DNA from: an uncultured Oscillospiraceae bacterium | GTDB taxonomy: Bacteria > Bacillota > Clostridia > Oscillospirales > Oscillospiraceae | Assembly (NCBI GenBank): GCA_900763675.1 | Contig: CAAFLE010000089.1 | Location: 1-30,770 of the forward strand | Reading direction: 5' to 3' | DNA length: 30,770 nt | Shown: piece after piece, positions 1-7,972 of the stretch | Layout: every line of letters begins with the position of its first letter | Position numbering within the stretch: the stretch's first letter is position 1 | Notes under the pieces: model-generated | Seen by the model: the letters and a program-made list of their open reading frames with translations, nothing else | The model's database searches: none | What the model was told of the DNA's origin: nothing | Position numbers and translations under genes: made by a program

Positions 1-45
1 ACATGACTGATATTGAAGCAATTTGAATAGTGAATTGAAATAGAT

Positions 46-83
46 AAAAAACAGCCCCTGAAATCATTTGATTTCAGGGTCTG
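46..83 (-). terminator. Rho-independent terminator of the tRNA-Pro transcript
   Basis: Read on the minus strand just after the tRNA CCA end, a 9-bp stem (positions 71-79 pairing with 56-64) encloses a 6-nt loop and is followed by a run of six T (positions 51-46). An extra three base pairs (81-83 with 52-54) lengthen the stem. It is a textbook intrinsic terminator for the tRNA. Confidence 0.85.
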
Positions 84-160
84 TGGTCCGAGATGGGAGA
101 CTCGAACTCCCGGCCTGATGGTCCCAAACCACCCGCGCTACCAACTGCGCCAATCCCGGA
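84..160 (-). tRNA. tRNA-Pro (anticodon TGG), CCA encoded
   Basis: The minus strand folds as a complete cloverleaf. The acceptor stem TCCGGGA pairs with TCTCGGA (one G-T pair). The D arm contains AGTTGGTAG. The anticodon stem GGTGG/CCATC (with one G-T pair) carries the loop TTTGGGA, giving anticodon TGG, and the T arm GGGAG-TTCGAGT-CTCCC is intact. The 3' CCA is encoded at 84-86. A terminator follows directly. Two fragments resembling the 5' half of the same tRNA lie upstream, so this is the one intact copy of a small decayed tRNA cluster. Confidence 0.93.
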
Positions 161-304
161 TTTTTGGTAATTCAGTTTTGCTCCAGATGTGGTCAAACAT
201 GTGGTCAGGCAGTTTTTTTGACCATCTCGTCTTGCGGGGGAAGTGCCTGTATCGCAGGGGTATCAAGGGGTTGCGGACACGGTATTTTCTGGCTTGAAGG
301 GGGA

Positions 305-353
305 GCGACCCGCACCCAAACCAGGCGCGATACCAACTTCGCTATACCCGGAT
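305..353 (-). pseudogene. Decayed tRNA-Pro-like 5' half (fragment A)
   Basis: On the minus strand this stretch resembles the first half of a tRNA-Pro: an acceptor-like CCGGGTATAGCG, the D-arm sequence AGTTGGTATCGCG and an anticodon region CCTGGTTTGGG matching the intact tRNA-Pro loop at 84-160. The 3' half is missing: no complementary acceptor strand or T arm follows. A TATAAT box (reverse complement of 368-373) lies about 15-20 nt upstream of the tRNA-like start. It reads as a truncated tRNA gene copy rather than a functional tRNA. Confidence 0.5.
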
Positions 354-518
354 ATTCAATTTCTGCCATTATACCACGACGAGAGGGAAAATCAGAGATT
401 TTTCTGCCTGTGGTCAAAGCCGATTTAATACCGTTTTCGGTAATCGGCGGAAATCCAGCAAACGCAGGTGTCACAAGACTTTGCGGCGTTTCCTCTTGCC
501 CCATCCCGGATGCAGCCA

Positions 519-563
519 CGGCACTTTCAAAGCAGGCGCGGTACCAACTCCGCCATACCCGGC
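519..563 (-). pseudogene. Decayed tRNA-like 5' half (fragment B)
   Basis: The minus strand has a second tRNA 5'-half look-alike: GCCGGGTATGGCGG, then AGTTGGTACCGCG, then an anticodon-like region with loop TTTGAAA. It is closely related to fragment A over the acceptor and D arms and shares the same layout, with a TATAAT box about 20 nt upstream. I find no downstream strand that would close the acceptor stem, so it appears truncated. The rest of the 161-682 gap holds no supportable protein gene. Confidence 0.45.
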
Positions 564-581
564 CGACGCTTTTGCCATGAT

Positions 582-610
582 ATTATACCAAACTCCTCTG
601 CGCTGCGCAA
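582..610 (-). promoter_or_regulatory. Strong minus-strand promoter for the tRNA-like cluster
   Basis: Read on the minus strand: a -35 TTGCGC (610-605), a 17-bp spacer, then an extended -10 TGGTATAAT whose TATAAT is at 587-582. Initiation would fall shortly before tRNA-like fragment B, and the transcript could run through fragment A to tRNA-Pro and its terminator. It lies back to back with the trmB promoter. Confidence 0.65.
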
Positions 611-621
611 GGTTTTTCGGA

Positions 622-650
622 TTGATGTTTTCTTTGCGCTATGGTATGAT
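622..650 (+). promoter_or_regulatory. SigA-type promoter of trmB
   Basis: TTGATG at 622-627, a 17-bp spacer and TATGAT at 645-650, preceded by TGG (extended -10). The trmB start codon lies 33 nt downstream of the -10, with an AGGAGG ribosome binding site at 666-671 between them. Confidence 0.75.
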
Positions 651-682
651 GACGCAGGAAAAAGCAGGAGGGTAAATACCTT

Positions 683-1297
683 ATGAGAATGCGCAAAAAA
701 CCGAATCTGATCCCCCGGATGGAGCGCTGCGCCGCGGTGCAGATCCAGAACCCCGAGGAATACAAGGGGCGCTGGGCAGAAGTCTTCCCGCAGTACCGCG
801 AGATCCGGCTGGAGCTTGGCTGCGGCAAGGGCCGCTTTACCTGCGAGCAGGCGCTGCGTGAGAGCGACGTGCTGCTGCTGGCGCTCGAAAAAGTGCCGGA
901 CGCGATGGTCGTCGCCATGGAGCGCGTCATGGAGCAGGGCATACCGAACGTCCGCTTTCTCGACCGAGACGCCGAGCTGCTGCCCGAAATGTTCGCCCCC
1001 GGCGAAATCTCGCGCCTGTACATCAACTTTCCCGACCCGTGGCCCAAGAAAAAGCAGTTCAAGCGCCGGCTGACCGCACCGGAGTTTCTGGAAAAATACC
1101 GTGCGCTGCTGCCCGAGGGCGGCGCAGTCTGGTTCAAGACCGACAACGAGCCGCTGTTCGACTGGTCGCTCGAATCCTTCCGCGGCTGCGGCTGGACGCT
1201 CGGCAATATGCCGGACGGCACACCGATGACCGATTATGAGGCGCGATTTACGGAGATGGGGCTACCCATCCACCGCGTCGTGGCGACGCGCCCGTGA
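683..1297 (+). CDS. trmB: tRNA (guanine-N7-)-methyltransferase TrmB
   Basis: Methylates the N7 of G46 in the tRNA variable loop using S-adenosylmethionine. The 204-residue protein has the usual family length. It shows the SAM-binding motif LELGCGKGRF at about residues 43-52 and the family signature NFPDPWPKKKQFKRRL at about 114-129, followed by a typical C-terminal half including FKTDNEPLFDW. The ATG is preceded by AGGAGG at a spacing of about 11 nt and by a clear promoter. The dusB start codon follows 4 nt after the stop, so two tRNA-modification enzymes are probably co-transcribed, next to a tRNA gene. The assignment is secure. Confidence 0.95.
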   Translation: MRMRKKPNLIPRMERCAAVQIQNPEEYKGRWAEVFPQYREIRLELGCGKGRFTCEQALRESDVLLLALEKVPDAMVVAMERVMEQGIPNVRFLDRDAELLPEMFAPGEISRLYINFPDPWPKKKQFKRRLTAPEFLEKYRALLPEGGAVWFKTDNEPLFDWSLESFRGCGWTLGNMPDGTPMTDYEARFTEMGLPIHRVVATRP

Positions 1298-1301
1298 GCG
1301 T

Positions 1302-2273
1302 ATGGTAAAAATCGGTAACGTGGAGCTTGCCGGGCGGCTGTTTCTCGCGCCGATGGCGGGTGTGACGGATGCTGCGTTCCGTCTCCTCTGCCGGAAGCAC
1401 GGCGCGGCGCTTGCCACAAGCGAGATGATCTCCTCCAAGGCGCTGATGTATCAGGACGCCAAGACGAGAACGCTTCTCGTCCGCCCGGAGGGCGACGCGC
1501 CCCTCGCAGTGCAGATCTTCGGGAGCGACCCGGTCTGCATGGCGGAAGCGGCGTGCAAGGTCCTCGCTCTCTGCCGACCGGAGATCATCGACATCAACAT
1601 GGGCTGCCCCGTCGGGAAGGTCGTGAAGTCCGGCGACGGGAGCGCCCTTATGAAAAATCCCGACCTTGCGGCAAGGATCATTGAAGCCGTCGTCCGTGCC
1701 GTGCCGGTGCCGGTGACGGTCAAATTCCGCAAGGGCTTTGACAAGGGGAATATAAACGCCGTGCCGTTCGCCGAGATGTGCGAGAGCGCCGGCGCCGCCG
1801 CCGTTGCGGTGCATGGCCGCACGCGGGCGCAGATGTATGCCGGGCAAGCGGATTGGGACATCATCCGCGATGTGAAGCGCTCGGTGCATATCCCGGTGTT
1901 TGCCAACGGCGACGTATGGACGGCGGAGGACGCGGAGCATATCCTCCGCTACACCGGCGCGGACGCCGCGCTCATCGGACGCGGCAGCTTCGGCAACCCG
2001 TGGCTTTTCGAGCAGGGCAACGCCGTTCTCCGCGGAGAAGCCCCGCCCCCGCTGCCGCCGCTGCGCGTCCGGATGGAGGAAGCGCTCGGACAGATCACGA
2101 CGGCGTGTTCGCTCAAGGGAGAAAAGATTGCGATCCTTGAAGCGCGGAAGCAGCTTTGCTGGTATCTGCGCGGCGTGTCCCACGCGGGGTATTATAAGCA
2201 GCAGATCATATCCATGAATACGCTGGCGGATGCGGAAAAGATCGTCCGCGGCATCCAGCGCGATTTGAGGTGA
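1302..2273 (+). CDS. dusB: tRNA-dihydrouridine synthase (DusB family)
   Basis: FMN-dependent reduction of uridine to dihydrouridine in the D loop of tRNAs. The protein (323 residues from this start) has the TIM-barrel opening LAPMAGVTDAAFR, the catalytic cysteine in NMGCP (about residue 102), the phosphate/FMN region HGRTRAQMYAG and the closing FMN loop GRGSFGNPW. I chose the ATG at 1302, which starts MVKIGNVEL and lines up with family N termini, over an in-frame start about 66 nt upstream that would lie inside trmB. There is no strong ribosome binding site, so translation is probably coupled to trmB. A sigma factor gene follows 4 nt after its stop. Confidence 0.93.
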   Translation: MVKIGNVELAGRLFLAPMAGVTDAAFRLLCRKHGAALATSEMISSKALMYQDAKTRTLLVRPEGDAPLAVQIFGSDPVCMAEAACKVLALCRPEIIDINMGCPVGKVVKSGDGSALMKNPDLAARIIEAVVRAVPVPVTVKFRKGFDKGNINAVPFAEMCESAGAAAVAVHGRTRAQMYAGQADWDIIRDVKRSVHIPVFANGDVWTAEDAEHILRYTGADAALIGRGSFGNPWLFEQGNAVLRGEAPPPLPPLRVRMEEALGQITTACSLKGEKIAILEARKQLCWYLRGVSHAGYYKQQIISMNTLADAEKIVRGIQRDLR

Positions 2274-2277
2274 GAGC

Positions 2278-2895
2278 GTGACAAGAGAAGAGGAAATGAG
2301 CTGCATCGAGCGCGTTCTCGCCGGGGACGAGAGTGCGTACGAGCCGCTTGTGACGGAGAACCAGACCAAAGTATTTCGTCTCGCGCTGCGCATACTGAAA
2401 AACGAGACCGACGCCGAGGACGCAGCGCAGGAGGCATTTCTCAAGGCGTATACCTCGCTCGCGGACTTCCGCGGGGACAGCCGGTTTTCCGTGTGGCTCT
2501 ACCGGCTGACGAACAACATCTGCATTGATATGCTGCGCAAAAACAAACGCGCCGTCGTCGTATCGCTCCAGACGGAGGACGAAAACGGCGAGGAGACCGA
2601 GCTTGCCATCCCCGACGAGCGCTACTCCCCGGAGCGGCTGTGCGAACGCGCCGCCGACCGGGACGCCGTGAGAGCGGCGCTCGCCGCGCTGCCGGACGAC
2701 TGCCGCGAGATTCTCGCGCTGCGGGAAAGCGCGGGGCTGAGATACGACGAGATCGCCGCGGCGCTCTCGCTCGAGGTCGGCACGGTGAAATCCCGGCTCA
2801 ACCGGGCGCGGAAAAAGCTCTGCGCCGCGCTTCTCGAGAGCGGGAACTTTTCCGACCGTTTCCCGTCCAAACAGGGGAAGGGGCGTGAAGCATGA
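2278..2895 (+). CDS. ECF-type sigma-70 family RNA polymerase sigma factor
   Basis: Directs RNA polymerase to a dedicated promoter set. The 205-residue protein has a sigma-2 domain (about residues 10-80, with DAEDAAQEAFLKAY and the -10-recognition segment FSVWLYRLTNNICIDMLRK). An acidic linker follows, then a sigma-4 helix-turn-helix (about 135-180, LRYDEIAAALSLEVGTVKSR). There is no region 1.1 or sigma-3, typical of extracytoplasmic-function factors. The start is GTG with GAGG 7 nt upstream. Its stop overlaps the ATG of the next gene (ATGA), which encodes a membrane zinc-finger protein, the classic sigma/anti-sigma arrangement. Which genes it controls cannot be read from the window. Confidence 0.92.
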   Translation: MTREEEMSCIERVLAGDESAYEPLVTENQTKVFRLALRILKNETDAEDAAQEAFLKAYTSLADFRGDSRFSVWLYRLTNNICIDMLRKNKRAVVVSLQTEDENGEETELAIPDERYSPERLCERAADRDAVRAALAALPDDCREILALRESAGLRYDEIAAALSLEVGTVKSRLNRARKKLCAALLESGNFSDRFPSKQGKGREA

Positions 2896-3674
2896 AACCG
2901 TGTGAATACTATGAAGAGCTGATCGGCGCCGCGCTCGACGGAGAGATCAGCGCCGAAGAAAACGAGGAGCTTCGCGCCCATCTGGATACGTGCGAAAACT
3001 GCCGGAATTTTTATGACGCGATGAAAGCGATCTCCGGCACGGACGAGCAGCTGCCGGAAGCGCCGGAGCATTTTACGGAAAACGTGATGGCGCGGGTACG
3101 CCAAGCCGCCGCGCCGGAAGAAAAACCGGTGAAGAAAAAAGCGGGCATCACGCGCCTTGCAACGCGCTACGGAGCGCTTGCCGCCGCGGCGGCGGTCGCG
3201 ATCTGGGCAGGCGTACACTTCTCCGGCGCGTTTTCCGCGAAAAACACGGAAAGCGCCGCGCCGGAGATCGCCATGTACAGCGCCACGAGCGAGGATGCCG
3301 CCGTGGACGCAGCTCCGGCGGAGTCTGCCGGAGACGACCGGATGATGGCGCCGGCGCCGGAGAGCGCCGCGGCGAAGGACACTGCCGCGAGCGTCACGAT
3401 CACGGCAGCAAGCCGCGGCACCGGCGGCGTTACGTTCACGGACGACGGATTTTTTGCCGGCTATCTCCTGCTCGACGAGGGCGAAACGCCCGCGCCGGAG
3501 CGCGAGCCGGATTACCGCCTGACGCTTGCCGGCGACGGCGGCGCGGAGAGCGAATACGAGCTTTGGATCGAAGAGGAAAGCATCGTCTGGCGCGTGCCGG
3601 ACGGCGGCGCGGCGCATCTCTCCCCCGCATCGCCGGAGGCGCTGCGCGAATATCTGGACGGCGTGCAGGAATAA
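2892..3674 (+). CDS. Membrane anti-sigma factor with zinc-finger (ZAS-like) domain
   Basis: Likely binds and silences the sigma factor encoded just upstream. The N-terminal 40 residues carry the zinc-binding motif His30-x3-Cys34-x2-Cys37 (HLDTCENC) found in anti-sigma factors. A basic stretch is followed by one Ala-rich membrane segment at about residues 93-112. The remaining ~150 residues, probably extracytoplasmic, are low in recognisable motifs: an Ala/Glu-rich linker, then a compact acidic C-terminal region (about 180-260) that may be the sensor. The ATG overlaps the sigma stop by 4 nt, so the two are translationally coupled. The signal it senses is unknown. Confidence 0.88.
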   Translation: MKPCEYYEELIGAALDGEISAEENEELRAHLDTCENCRNFYDAMKAISGTDEQLPEAPEHFTENVMARVRQAAAPEEKPVKKKAGITRLATRYGALAAAAAVAIWAGVHFSGAFSAKNTESAAPEIAMYSATSEDAAVDAAPAESAGDDRMMAPAPESAAAKDTAASVTITAASRGTGGVTFTDDGFFAGYLLLDEGETPAPEREPDYRLTLAGDGGAESEYELWIEEESIVWRVPDGGAAHLSPASPEALREYLDGVQE

Positions 3675-3686
3675 GGAGGAATTTTT

Positions 3687-5222
3687 GTGAGCATCCGCGG
3701 CATTTATTCAACCATCACCGACATCCGCCGGCGCGTATTCACCGAGGTCGCACGCATGGCGTATGAGGGCGGGGATTATTCCCGCATTGAGGACCTGCCT
3801 TACAAGATCATCCCCGGCGAGGTCGCCGAGCATCGCAGCAGCATCTTTCTGGAAAGAGCCATCGTCGGTGAGCGGCTGCGCATGGCGATGGGATTGAGTC
3901 CCCGCCCGCTCGACCAGCACGCGCCGCTTTCTTCCGGCGTAGAGGAGAGCGCACGCCCGGAGAAGTACTACGAGCCGCCGCTGGTGAACATCCTGAAATT
4001 CGCCTGCAACGCCTGCCCGGAAAAGCGCTACATCGTCACGAACCTGTGCCAGAACTGTCTGGCGCACCCGTGCCGCGAGGTCTGCCCGAAAAAGGCGGTC
4101 AAGCTCAGCCACCACGGCGTGAGCCGCATTCAGGACGATCTCTGCATCCGCTGCGGCAAGTGCGCCGCCGTCTGCCCGTACAACGCCATCATTCTGCAGG
4201 AGCGCCCGTGCGCCAAGGCGTGCGGCATGAACGCCATCCACTCCGACGAACACGGTCGTGCCGAGATCGACTATGAAAAGTGCGTTTCCTGCGGTATGTG
4301 TCTTGTGAACTGCCCGTTCGGCGCGATCTCCGACAAGAGCCAGCTCTTCCAGCTCATTCAGGCGCTGCGCGGCGGCGAAAAGGTCATCGCCATCGTCGCG
4401 CCCGCATTCGTCGGGCAGCTGGGGCCGAGCATGACGCCGGACAAGCTCAAAACGGCGATGAAAATGCTGGGCTTCCGCCACGTGGCGGAGGTCGCCGTCG
4501 GCGCGGACCTCTGCACGATCGACGAAGCGAACGACTTTTTGAAAAAAGTCCCCGCCGAGCAGCCGTTCATGGCGACGTCCTGCTGCCCGAGCTGGGCAGT
4601 CATGGCGAAAAAGCTCTTCCCGGAGCAGGCGCACTGCATCTCCATGGCGCTCACACCCATGGTGCTGACGGCGCGGCTGTGCAAGCAGCAGCATCCGGGC
4701 GAGAAGGTCGCGTTCATTGGACCGTGCAGCGCGAAAAAGCTCGAAGCCATGCGCACGAGCGTGCGCAGCGAGGTCGATTTCGTGCTGACGTTTGAAGAGG
4801 TCATGGGAATGTTCGAGGCGAAGGGCATCCGCTTTGACGAGATCACCAAAACCGCTCCGCTGCGAGAGGGTACGGCGGCGGGCCGCGGCTTTGCGGTGTC
4901 CGGCGGCGTTGCGGACGCGGTGCGCGAGGCGATCTCGCACATCGACCCCGACCGCGAGGTAAAAACCGCGTGTGCCCAGGGGCTGTCCGACTGCCGGAAG
5001 ATGCTGAAGCTTGCCAAGGCGGGCAAGTACGACGGGTATCTTCTCGAGGGCATGGCGTGTCCGGGCGGCTGCGTCGCGGGCGCGGGAACGCTCCTGCCGA
5101 TCGAAAAGGCCGCCGCCATCGTGCGGAAATACACCGCGCAGGCGGAGGAAAAAAGCGCCATGGAATCCCAGTATGAAGCGACGCTCCCCCTCCTGCTCGA
5201 CGACGAGGACGAAGCGGAATAA
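3687..5222 (+). CDS. Monomeric [FeFe] hydrogenase (group B-like)
   Basis: Reversible proton reduction/H2 oxidation, probably coupled to ferredoxin in the cytoplasm. The 511-residue protein has an N-terminal ~100-residue segment, a Cys-rich region (Cys107-Cys133), then two classic 4Fe-4S motifs, CIRCGKCAAVC (about 153-163) and CVSCGMCLVNC (about 199-209). The H-cluster domain follows with its three signatures TSCCPSW (297-303), GPCSAKK (345-351) and GMACPGGC (455-462). All H-cluster ligand cysteines are present. The layout fits monomeric group B enzymes rather than the large bifurcating group A enzymes. The GTG start has a perfect AAGGAGG 7 nt upstream and lies 12 nt after the anti-sigma gene, suggesting co-transcription with the sigma pair. 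A terminator follows. Confidence 0.92.
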   Translation: MSIRGIYSTITDIRRRVFTEVARMAYEGGDYSRIEDLPYKIIPGEVAEHRSSIFLERAIVGERLRMAMGLSPRPLDQHAPLSSGVEESARPEKYYEPPLVNILKFACNACPEKRYIVTNLCQNCLAHPCREVCPKKAVKLSHHGVSRIQDDLCIRCGKCAAVCPYNAIILQERPCAKACGMNAIHSDEHGRAEIDYEKCVSCGMCLVNCPFGAISDKSQLFQLIQALRGGEKVIAIVAPAFVGQLGPSMTPDKLKTAMKMLGFRHVAEVAVGADLCTIDEANDFLKKVPAEQPFMATSCCPSWAVMAKKLFPEQAHCISMALTPMVLTARLCKQQHPGEKVAFIGPCSAKKLEAMRTSVRSEVDFVLTFEEVMGMFEAKGIRFDEITKTAPLREGTAAGRGFAVSGGVADAVREAISHIDPDREVKTACAQGLSDCRKMLKLAKAGKYDGYLLEGMACPGGCVAGAGTLLPIEKAAAIVRKYTAQAEEKSAMESQYEATLPLLLDDEDEAE

Positions 5223-5238
5223 CGCTATGGCAGAAAAA

Positions 5239-5279
5239 GGGGCCGGTCATCCGCAAAAGCGGATGGCGGGTCCCTTTTT
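5239..5279 (+). terminator. Rho-independent terminator after the hydrogenase gene
   Basis: A 16-nt arm at 5239-5254 pairs almost perfectly with 5259-5274 around an AAAA loop and is followed by TTTTT at 5275-5279. It closes the trmB-to-hydrogenase transcription unit. Confidence 0.88.
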
Positions 5280-5320
5280 GCGCCGGACAGCGCAAGGTTG
5301 CCGAGTCGCCGCCGTGCCGC

Positions 5321-5349
5321 TTGACGTGCGGTTGGTTTTATGGTATTCT
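5321..5349 (+). promoter_or_regulatory. SigA-type promoter of the CNNM/hflX operon
   Basis: TTGACG at 5321-5326, 17-bp spacer, TATTCT at 5344-5349 with the extended TGG just before it. It lies between the upstream terminator and the first CNNM gene, which starts 41 nt after the -10. Confidence 0.75.
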
Positions 5350-5389
5350 ATTACAACTTATTATACAAAAAACGGAGTGATGACCTCTC

Positions 5390-6673
5390 ATGGACGGCGA
5401 CAGTTGGCTGTCTTGGATACCCATTGTATTTCTGCTCTGCATGGCGGCGTATTTTGCCGTGGCGGAGACGGCGGCGACGTCCGTCAGCCGCATCCGGCTC
5501 AAGGCGCGTCTTGACCAGGGGGAGCAGAAGGCGAAGAAGGCTCTTTACGTACAGGACAATTTTGACCGGGCAATTTCCGCGATCCTGATCGGCACGAATA
5601 TCGTCCACATTTCCACCGCCACGCTCACGACGGTGCTTGTAACGCGCACTTGGGGCGCGAGCTGGGTGGCGCTGGGGACGATCGTCTGCACGATTGCGGT
5701 GTTTTTTGCCGGCGAGATGCTCCCCAAGAGCATCGGCAAACGCTACAGTGAACGGTGCGCTCTCGCAACGGCGCCGTCCCTGTGCTTTTTTATGCGCATT
5801 TTCGCGCCGCTGGCGAAGCTCCTTTCACACATCGGCGAGTTTTTCTCCAACCTCTCCAAGGGCGAGCCGGAGATCACCGTGACCGAGGATGAGCTTTACG
5901 ACATCATCGAAACGATGACCGACGAGGGCGAGCTGCCCGAGGAACGGGCGGAGCTGGTGCATTCGGCGCTGGAGTTCGGCGACGTGACGGTCGAGCGCGT
6001 ATTCACCCCCCGCGTGGACGTGGCAGCGCTCGACGTGAACACCGCGCCGGAGCAGATCCTTGCTTTCATCCGCGAGCAGCGCCACAGCCGTCTGCCCGTG
6101 TACGAGGGCAGCATCGACAACATCATCGGCGTATTGCAGATTCGTAAATACGTCCGCGCCTATCTGCGCGAGCGGCAGTATCCCGAGCTGCGCAGTCTGC
6201 TTGATACGCCGTGCTTTGTGCATCAGAGCGCGTCCATCGACGAGCTTCTGGAGGAGCTGAACCGGCGGAAGATCTCGCTCGCGGTCGTGACCGACAATTA
6301 CGGCGGCACGATGGGCATCGTGACCGTTGAGGACATTCTCGAAGAGCTGGTCGGCGAGATCTGGGACGAGGACGACGTGGCGCAGGTCGAATGCCGCGCT
6401 CTCGGCGGCGATACCTACGAAGTCAGCGCCGACATGGATATGGAAGACCTCTTCGACGAGCTGGGCTACGACGATCCGGAGGATACCGACTGGGAGCATA
6501 AGCCCGTCGGCGAATGGGTCTATGAGCAGTTCGACATGATCCCCGCGCAGGGCGAGAGCTTTGTCTGGCACCGGCTGAAGGTGACGGTCGAGGCGATCGA
6601 CCACCGGCGCATCCGCAAGCTCCTCGTGCAGCTCCTGCCCGAGGAGACGACGGAAGGAGGCGTTGAGGCATGA
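5390..6673 (+). CDS. CNNM/CBS-domain membrane protein (HlyC/CorC family), copy 1
   Basis: Integral membrane protein of the family that includes CorB/CorC and YhdP-type proteins, linked to Mg2+ or other divalent cation efflux. Of 427 residues, the first ~150 form the CNNM (DUF21) transmembrane domain with about four hydrophobic segments and the conserved GEMLPKSIGKR helix. A CBS pair follows (about residues 205-330, including SRLPVYEGSIDNIIGVL and YGGTMGIVTVEDILEELVGEI), then a CorC/HlyC C-terminal domain (about 345-420). The older name 'hemolysin' is misleading. The stop codon overlaps the start of a paralogous gene, so the two may act as a heteromer. The transported ion is inferred from the family. 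Confidence 0.9.
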   Translation: MDGDSWLSWIPIVFLLCMAAYFAVAETAATSVSRIRLKARLDQGEQKAKKALYVQDNFDRAISAILIGTNIVHISTATLTTVLVTRTWGASWVALGTIVCTIAVFFAGEMLPKSIGKRYSERCALATAPSLCFFMRIFAPLAKLLSHIGEFFSNLSKGEPEITVTEDELYDIIETMTDEGELPEERAELVHSALEFGDVTVERVFTPRVDVAALDVNTAPEQILAFIREQRHSRLPVYEGSIDNIIGVLQIRKYVRAYLRERQYPELRSLLDTPCFVHQSASIDELLEELNRRKISLAVVTDNYGGTMGIVTVEDILEELVGEIWDEDDVAQVECRALGGDTYEVSADMDMEDLFDELGYDDPEDTDWEHKPVGEWVYEQFDMIPAQGESFVWHRLKVTVEAIDHRRIRKLLVQLLPEETTEGGVEA

Positions 6674-7956
6674 CGTGGCTTTATGTTCTGATCATGCTCG
6701 TGCTGCTGTGCGGCTCGGCGTTCTTCTCGGCGTCGGAAATGGCGCTCTCCTCCGCGAACCGGATGCGTCTCGCCTCCGCCGCCGAGGAAGGGAACCGCGC
6801 CGCCGGCATCGCCTGCAAGGTGATCGACAAATACGAAAACGCGCTCTCCGCCATTTTGATCGGCAACAATCTCTGCAACATCGGCTCGGACTCCATCGTC
6901 ACGATGCTCGGCATGGCGCTCCTCGGCGAGCGCTACAACGGGCTGGTGTCGGTGCTGATCACGCTTTTTATGACGGCGGTCATCATCGTGTTCTGCGAAT
7001 CCGCGCCGAAGATCGCCGCAAAGAATAACGCGAACCGCTTCTCCATGGCGGTCGCGCCGTTCGTCCGGTTCCTGATGATCGTTCTCTCCCCTGTCATTCT
7101 GCTCGTGACGCTGCTCATCCGTCTGCTCACGCTCCCGTTCAAGGGCGAGAGCCGCGGCGAGCATCCCGAGGAGGAGGCTGCCGCCGAGCTGCAATCCATC
7201 ATTGAGACCGTCGAGGACGAGGGCGTCATCGACGAGGACCGCAGCGAGCTTCTGCGCAGCGCTCTCGATTTTTCCGAGATCGCGGTCATGGATGTGATGA
7301 CTGCCCGCGTGGACGTGGAAGCGCTCGACATCGACGACGACTGGCACGAGCTTCTGCTCTCGGGCGAGGATCTTCCCTTCTCGCGCATCCCCGTGTACGA
7401 AAACAGCATCGACAACGTGATCGGCGTGCTGTATCTCAACCGCTTTTTCAAGGCGCTGCTGGACGACCCCGACGCGGACATCCGCAGCAACCTTATGAAG
7501 CCGCTCTACATTTATAAAACCGTGAAGCTGCCGGACGTCCTCTCGCAGCTCCGGAAAAGCCAGCAGCATCTTGCCGTCGTCACGGACGAATACGGCGGAA
7601 CGCTCGGCATTGTGACGCTCGAGGACGTTCTCGAGGAGCTGGTCGGCGACATCTGGGACGAGACCGATGAGGTCGAAGATGAAATCGTCGAGCGCTCCGA
7701 CGGCCGGTACGAGGTAGACGGCGACCTGCCCATCGGTGATTTTGCCGAGCTGCTGGACGTGACGGAGGAATCGCTCGAAACCGACAGCGCCACCGCCGGC
7801 GGCTGGACGATCGAAAAATTCGGCGCGTTCCCCAAGGTGGGCGACACCGTGGAGTCGGACGGACTTCGCGTAAAGGTCCTCGCCATGGACGAGGACGGTC
7901 TCCGCGTGGAAAAGATCCTCGTGGAGAAGCTGCCGGAAGAAAAAACCGACGATTGA
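6670..7956 (+). CDS. CNNM/CBS-domain membrane protein (HlyC/CorC family), copy 2
   Basis: Second member of the same family (428 residues) with the same order of parts: a CNNM membrane domain with the helix FCESAPKIAAKNNANR, a CBS pair containing SRIPVYENSIDNVIGVLY and YGGTLGIVTLEDVLEELVGD, then a C-terminal CorC/HlyC domain. Its ATG overlaps the stop of copy 1 (ATGA), implying translational coupling and balanced synthesis. The two copies are clearly diverged, so this is an old tandem duplication rather than a recent one. A role in divalent cation export is inferred from the family. Confidence 0.9.
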   Translation: MTWLYVLIMLVLLCGSAFFSASEMALSSANRMRLASAAEEGNRAAGIACKVIDKYENALSAILIGNNLCNIGSDSIVTMLGMALLGERYNGLVSVLITLFMTAVIIVFCESAPKIAAKNNANRFSMAVAPFVRFLMIVLSPVILLVTLLIRLLTLPFKGESRGEHPEEEAAAELQSIIETVEDEGVIDEDRSELLRSALDFSEIAVMDVMTARVDVEALDIDDDWHELLLSGEDLPFSRIPVYENSIDNVIGVLYLNRFFKALLDDPDADIRSNLMKPLYIYKTVKLPDVLSQLRKSQQHLAVVTDEYGGTLGIVTLEDVLEELVGDIWDETDEVEDEIVERSDGRYEVDGDLPIGDFAELLDVTEESLETDSATAGGWTIEKFGAFPKVGDTVESDGLRVKVLAMDEDGLRVEKILVEKLPEEKTDD

Positions 7957-7972
7957 CCGGGAGGGACATCCC

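Noticed and set aside
84..240. Integrase attachment site at tRNA-Pro
   Set aside because: No integrase and no duplicated tRNA 3' end is visible in the window; the tRNA-like copies are 5' halves, which is not the usual att pattern.
164..580. Open frame of about 138 codons on the plus strand (and an overlapping minus-strand frame) in the first intergenic region
   Set aside because: No ribosome binding site, odd composition, and it overlaps the tRNA-like fragments. It is best seen as non-coding.
2622..3617. Long minus-strand frames antisense to the sigma/anti-sigma, hydrogenase, dusB, dnaG/rpoD and K+ channel genes
   Set aside because: In GC-rich DNA the antisense of real genes is often open. 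All are Arg/His-rich without family features.
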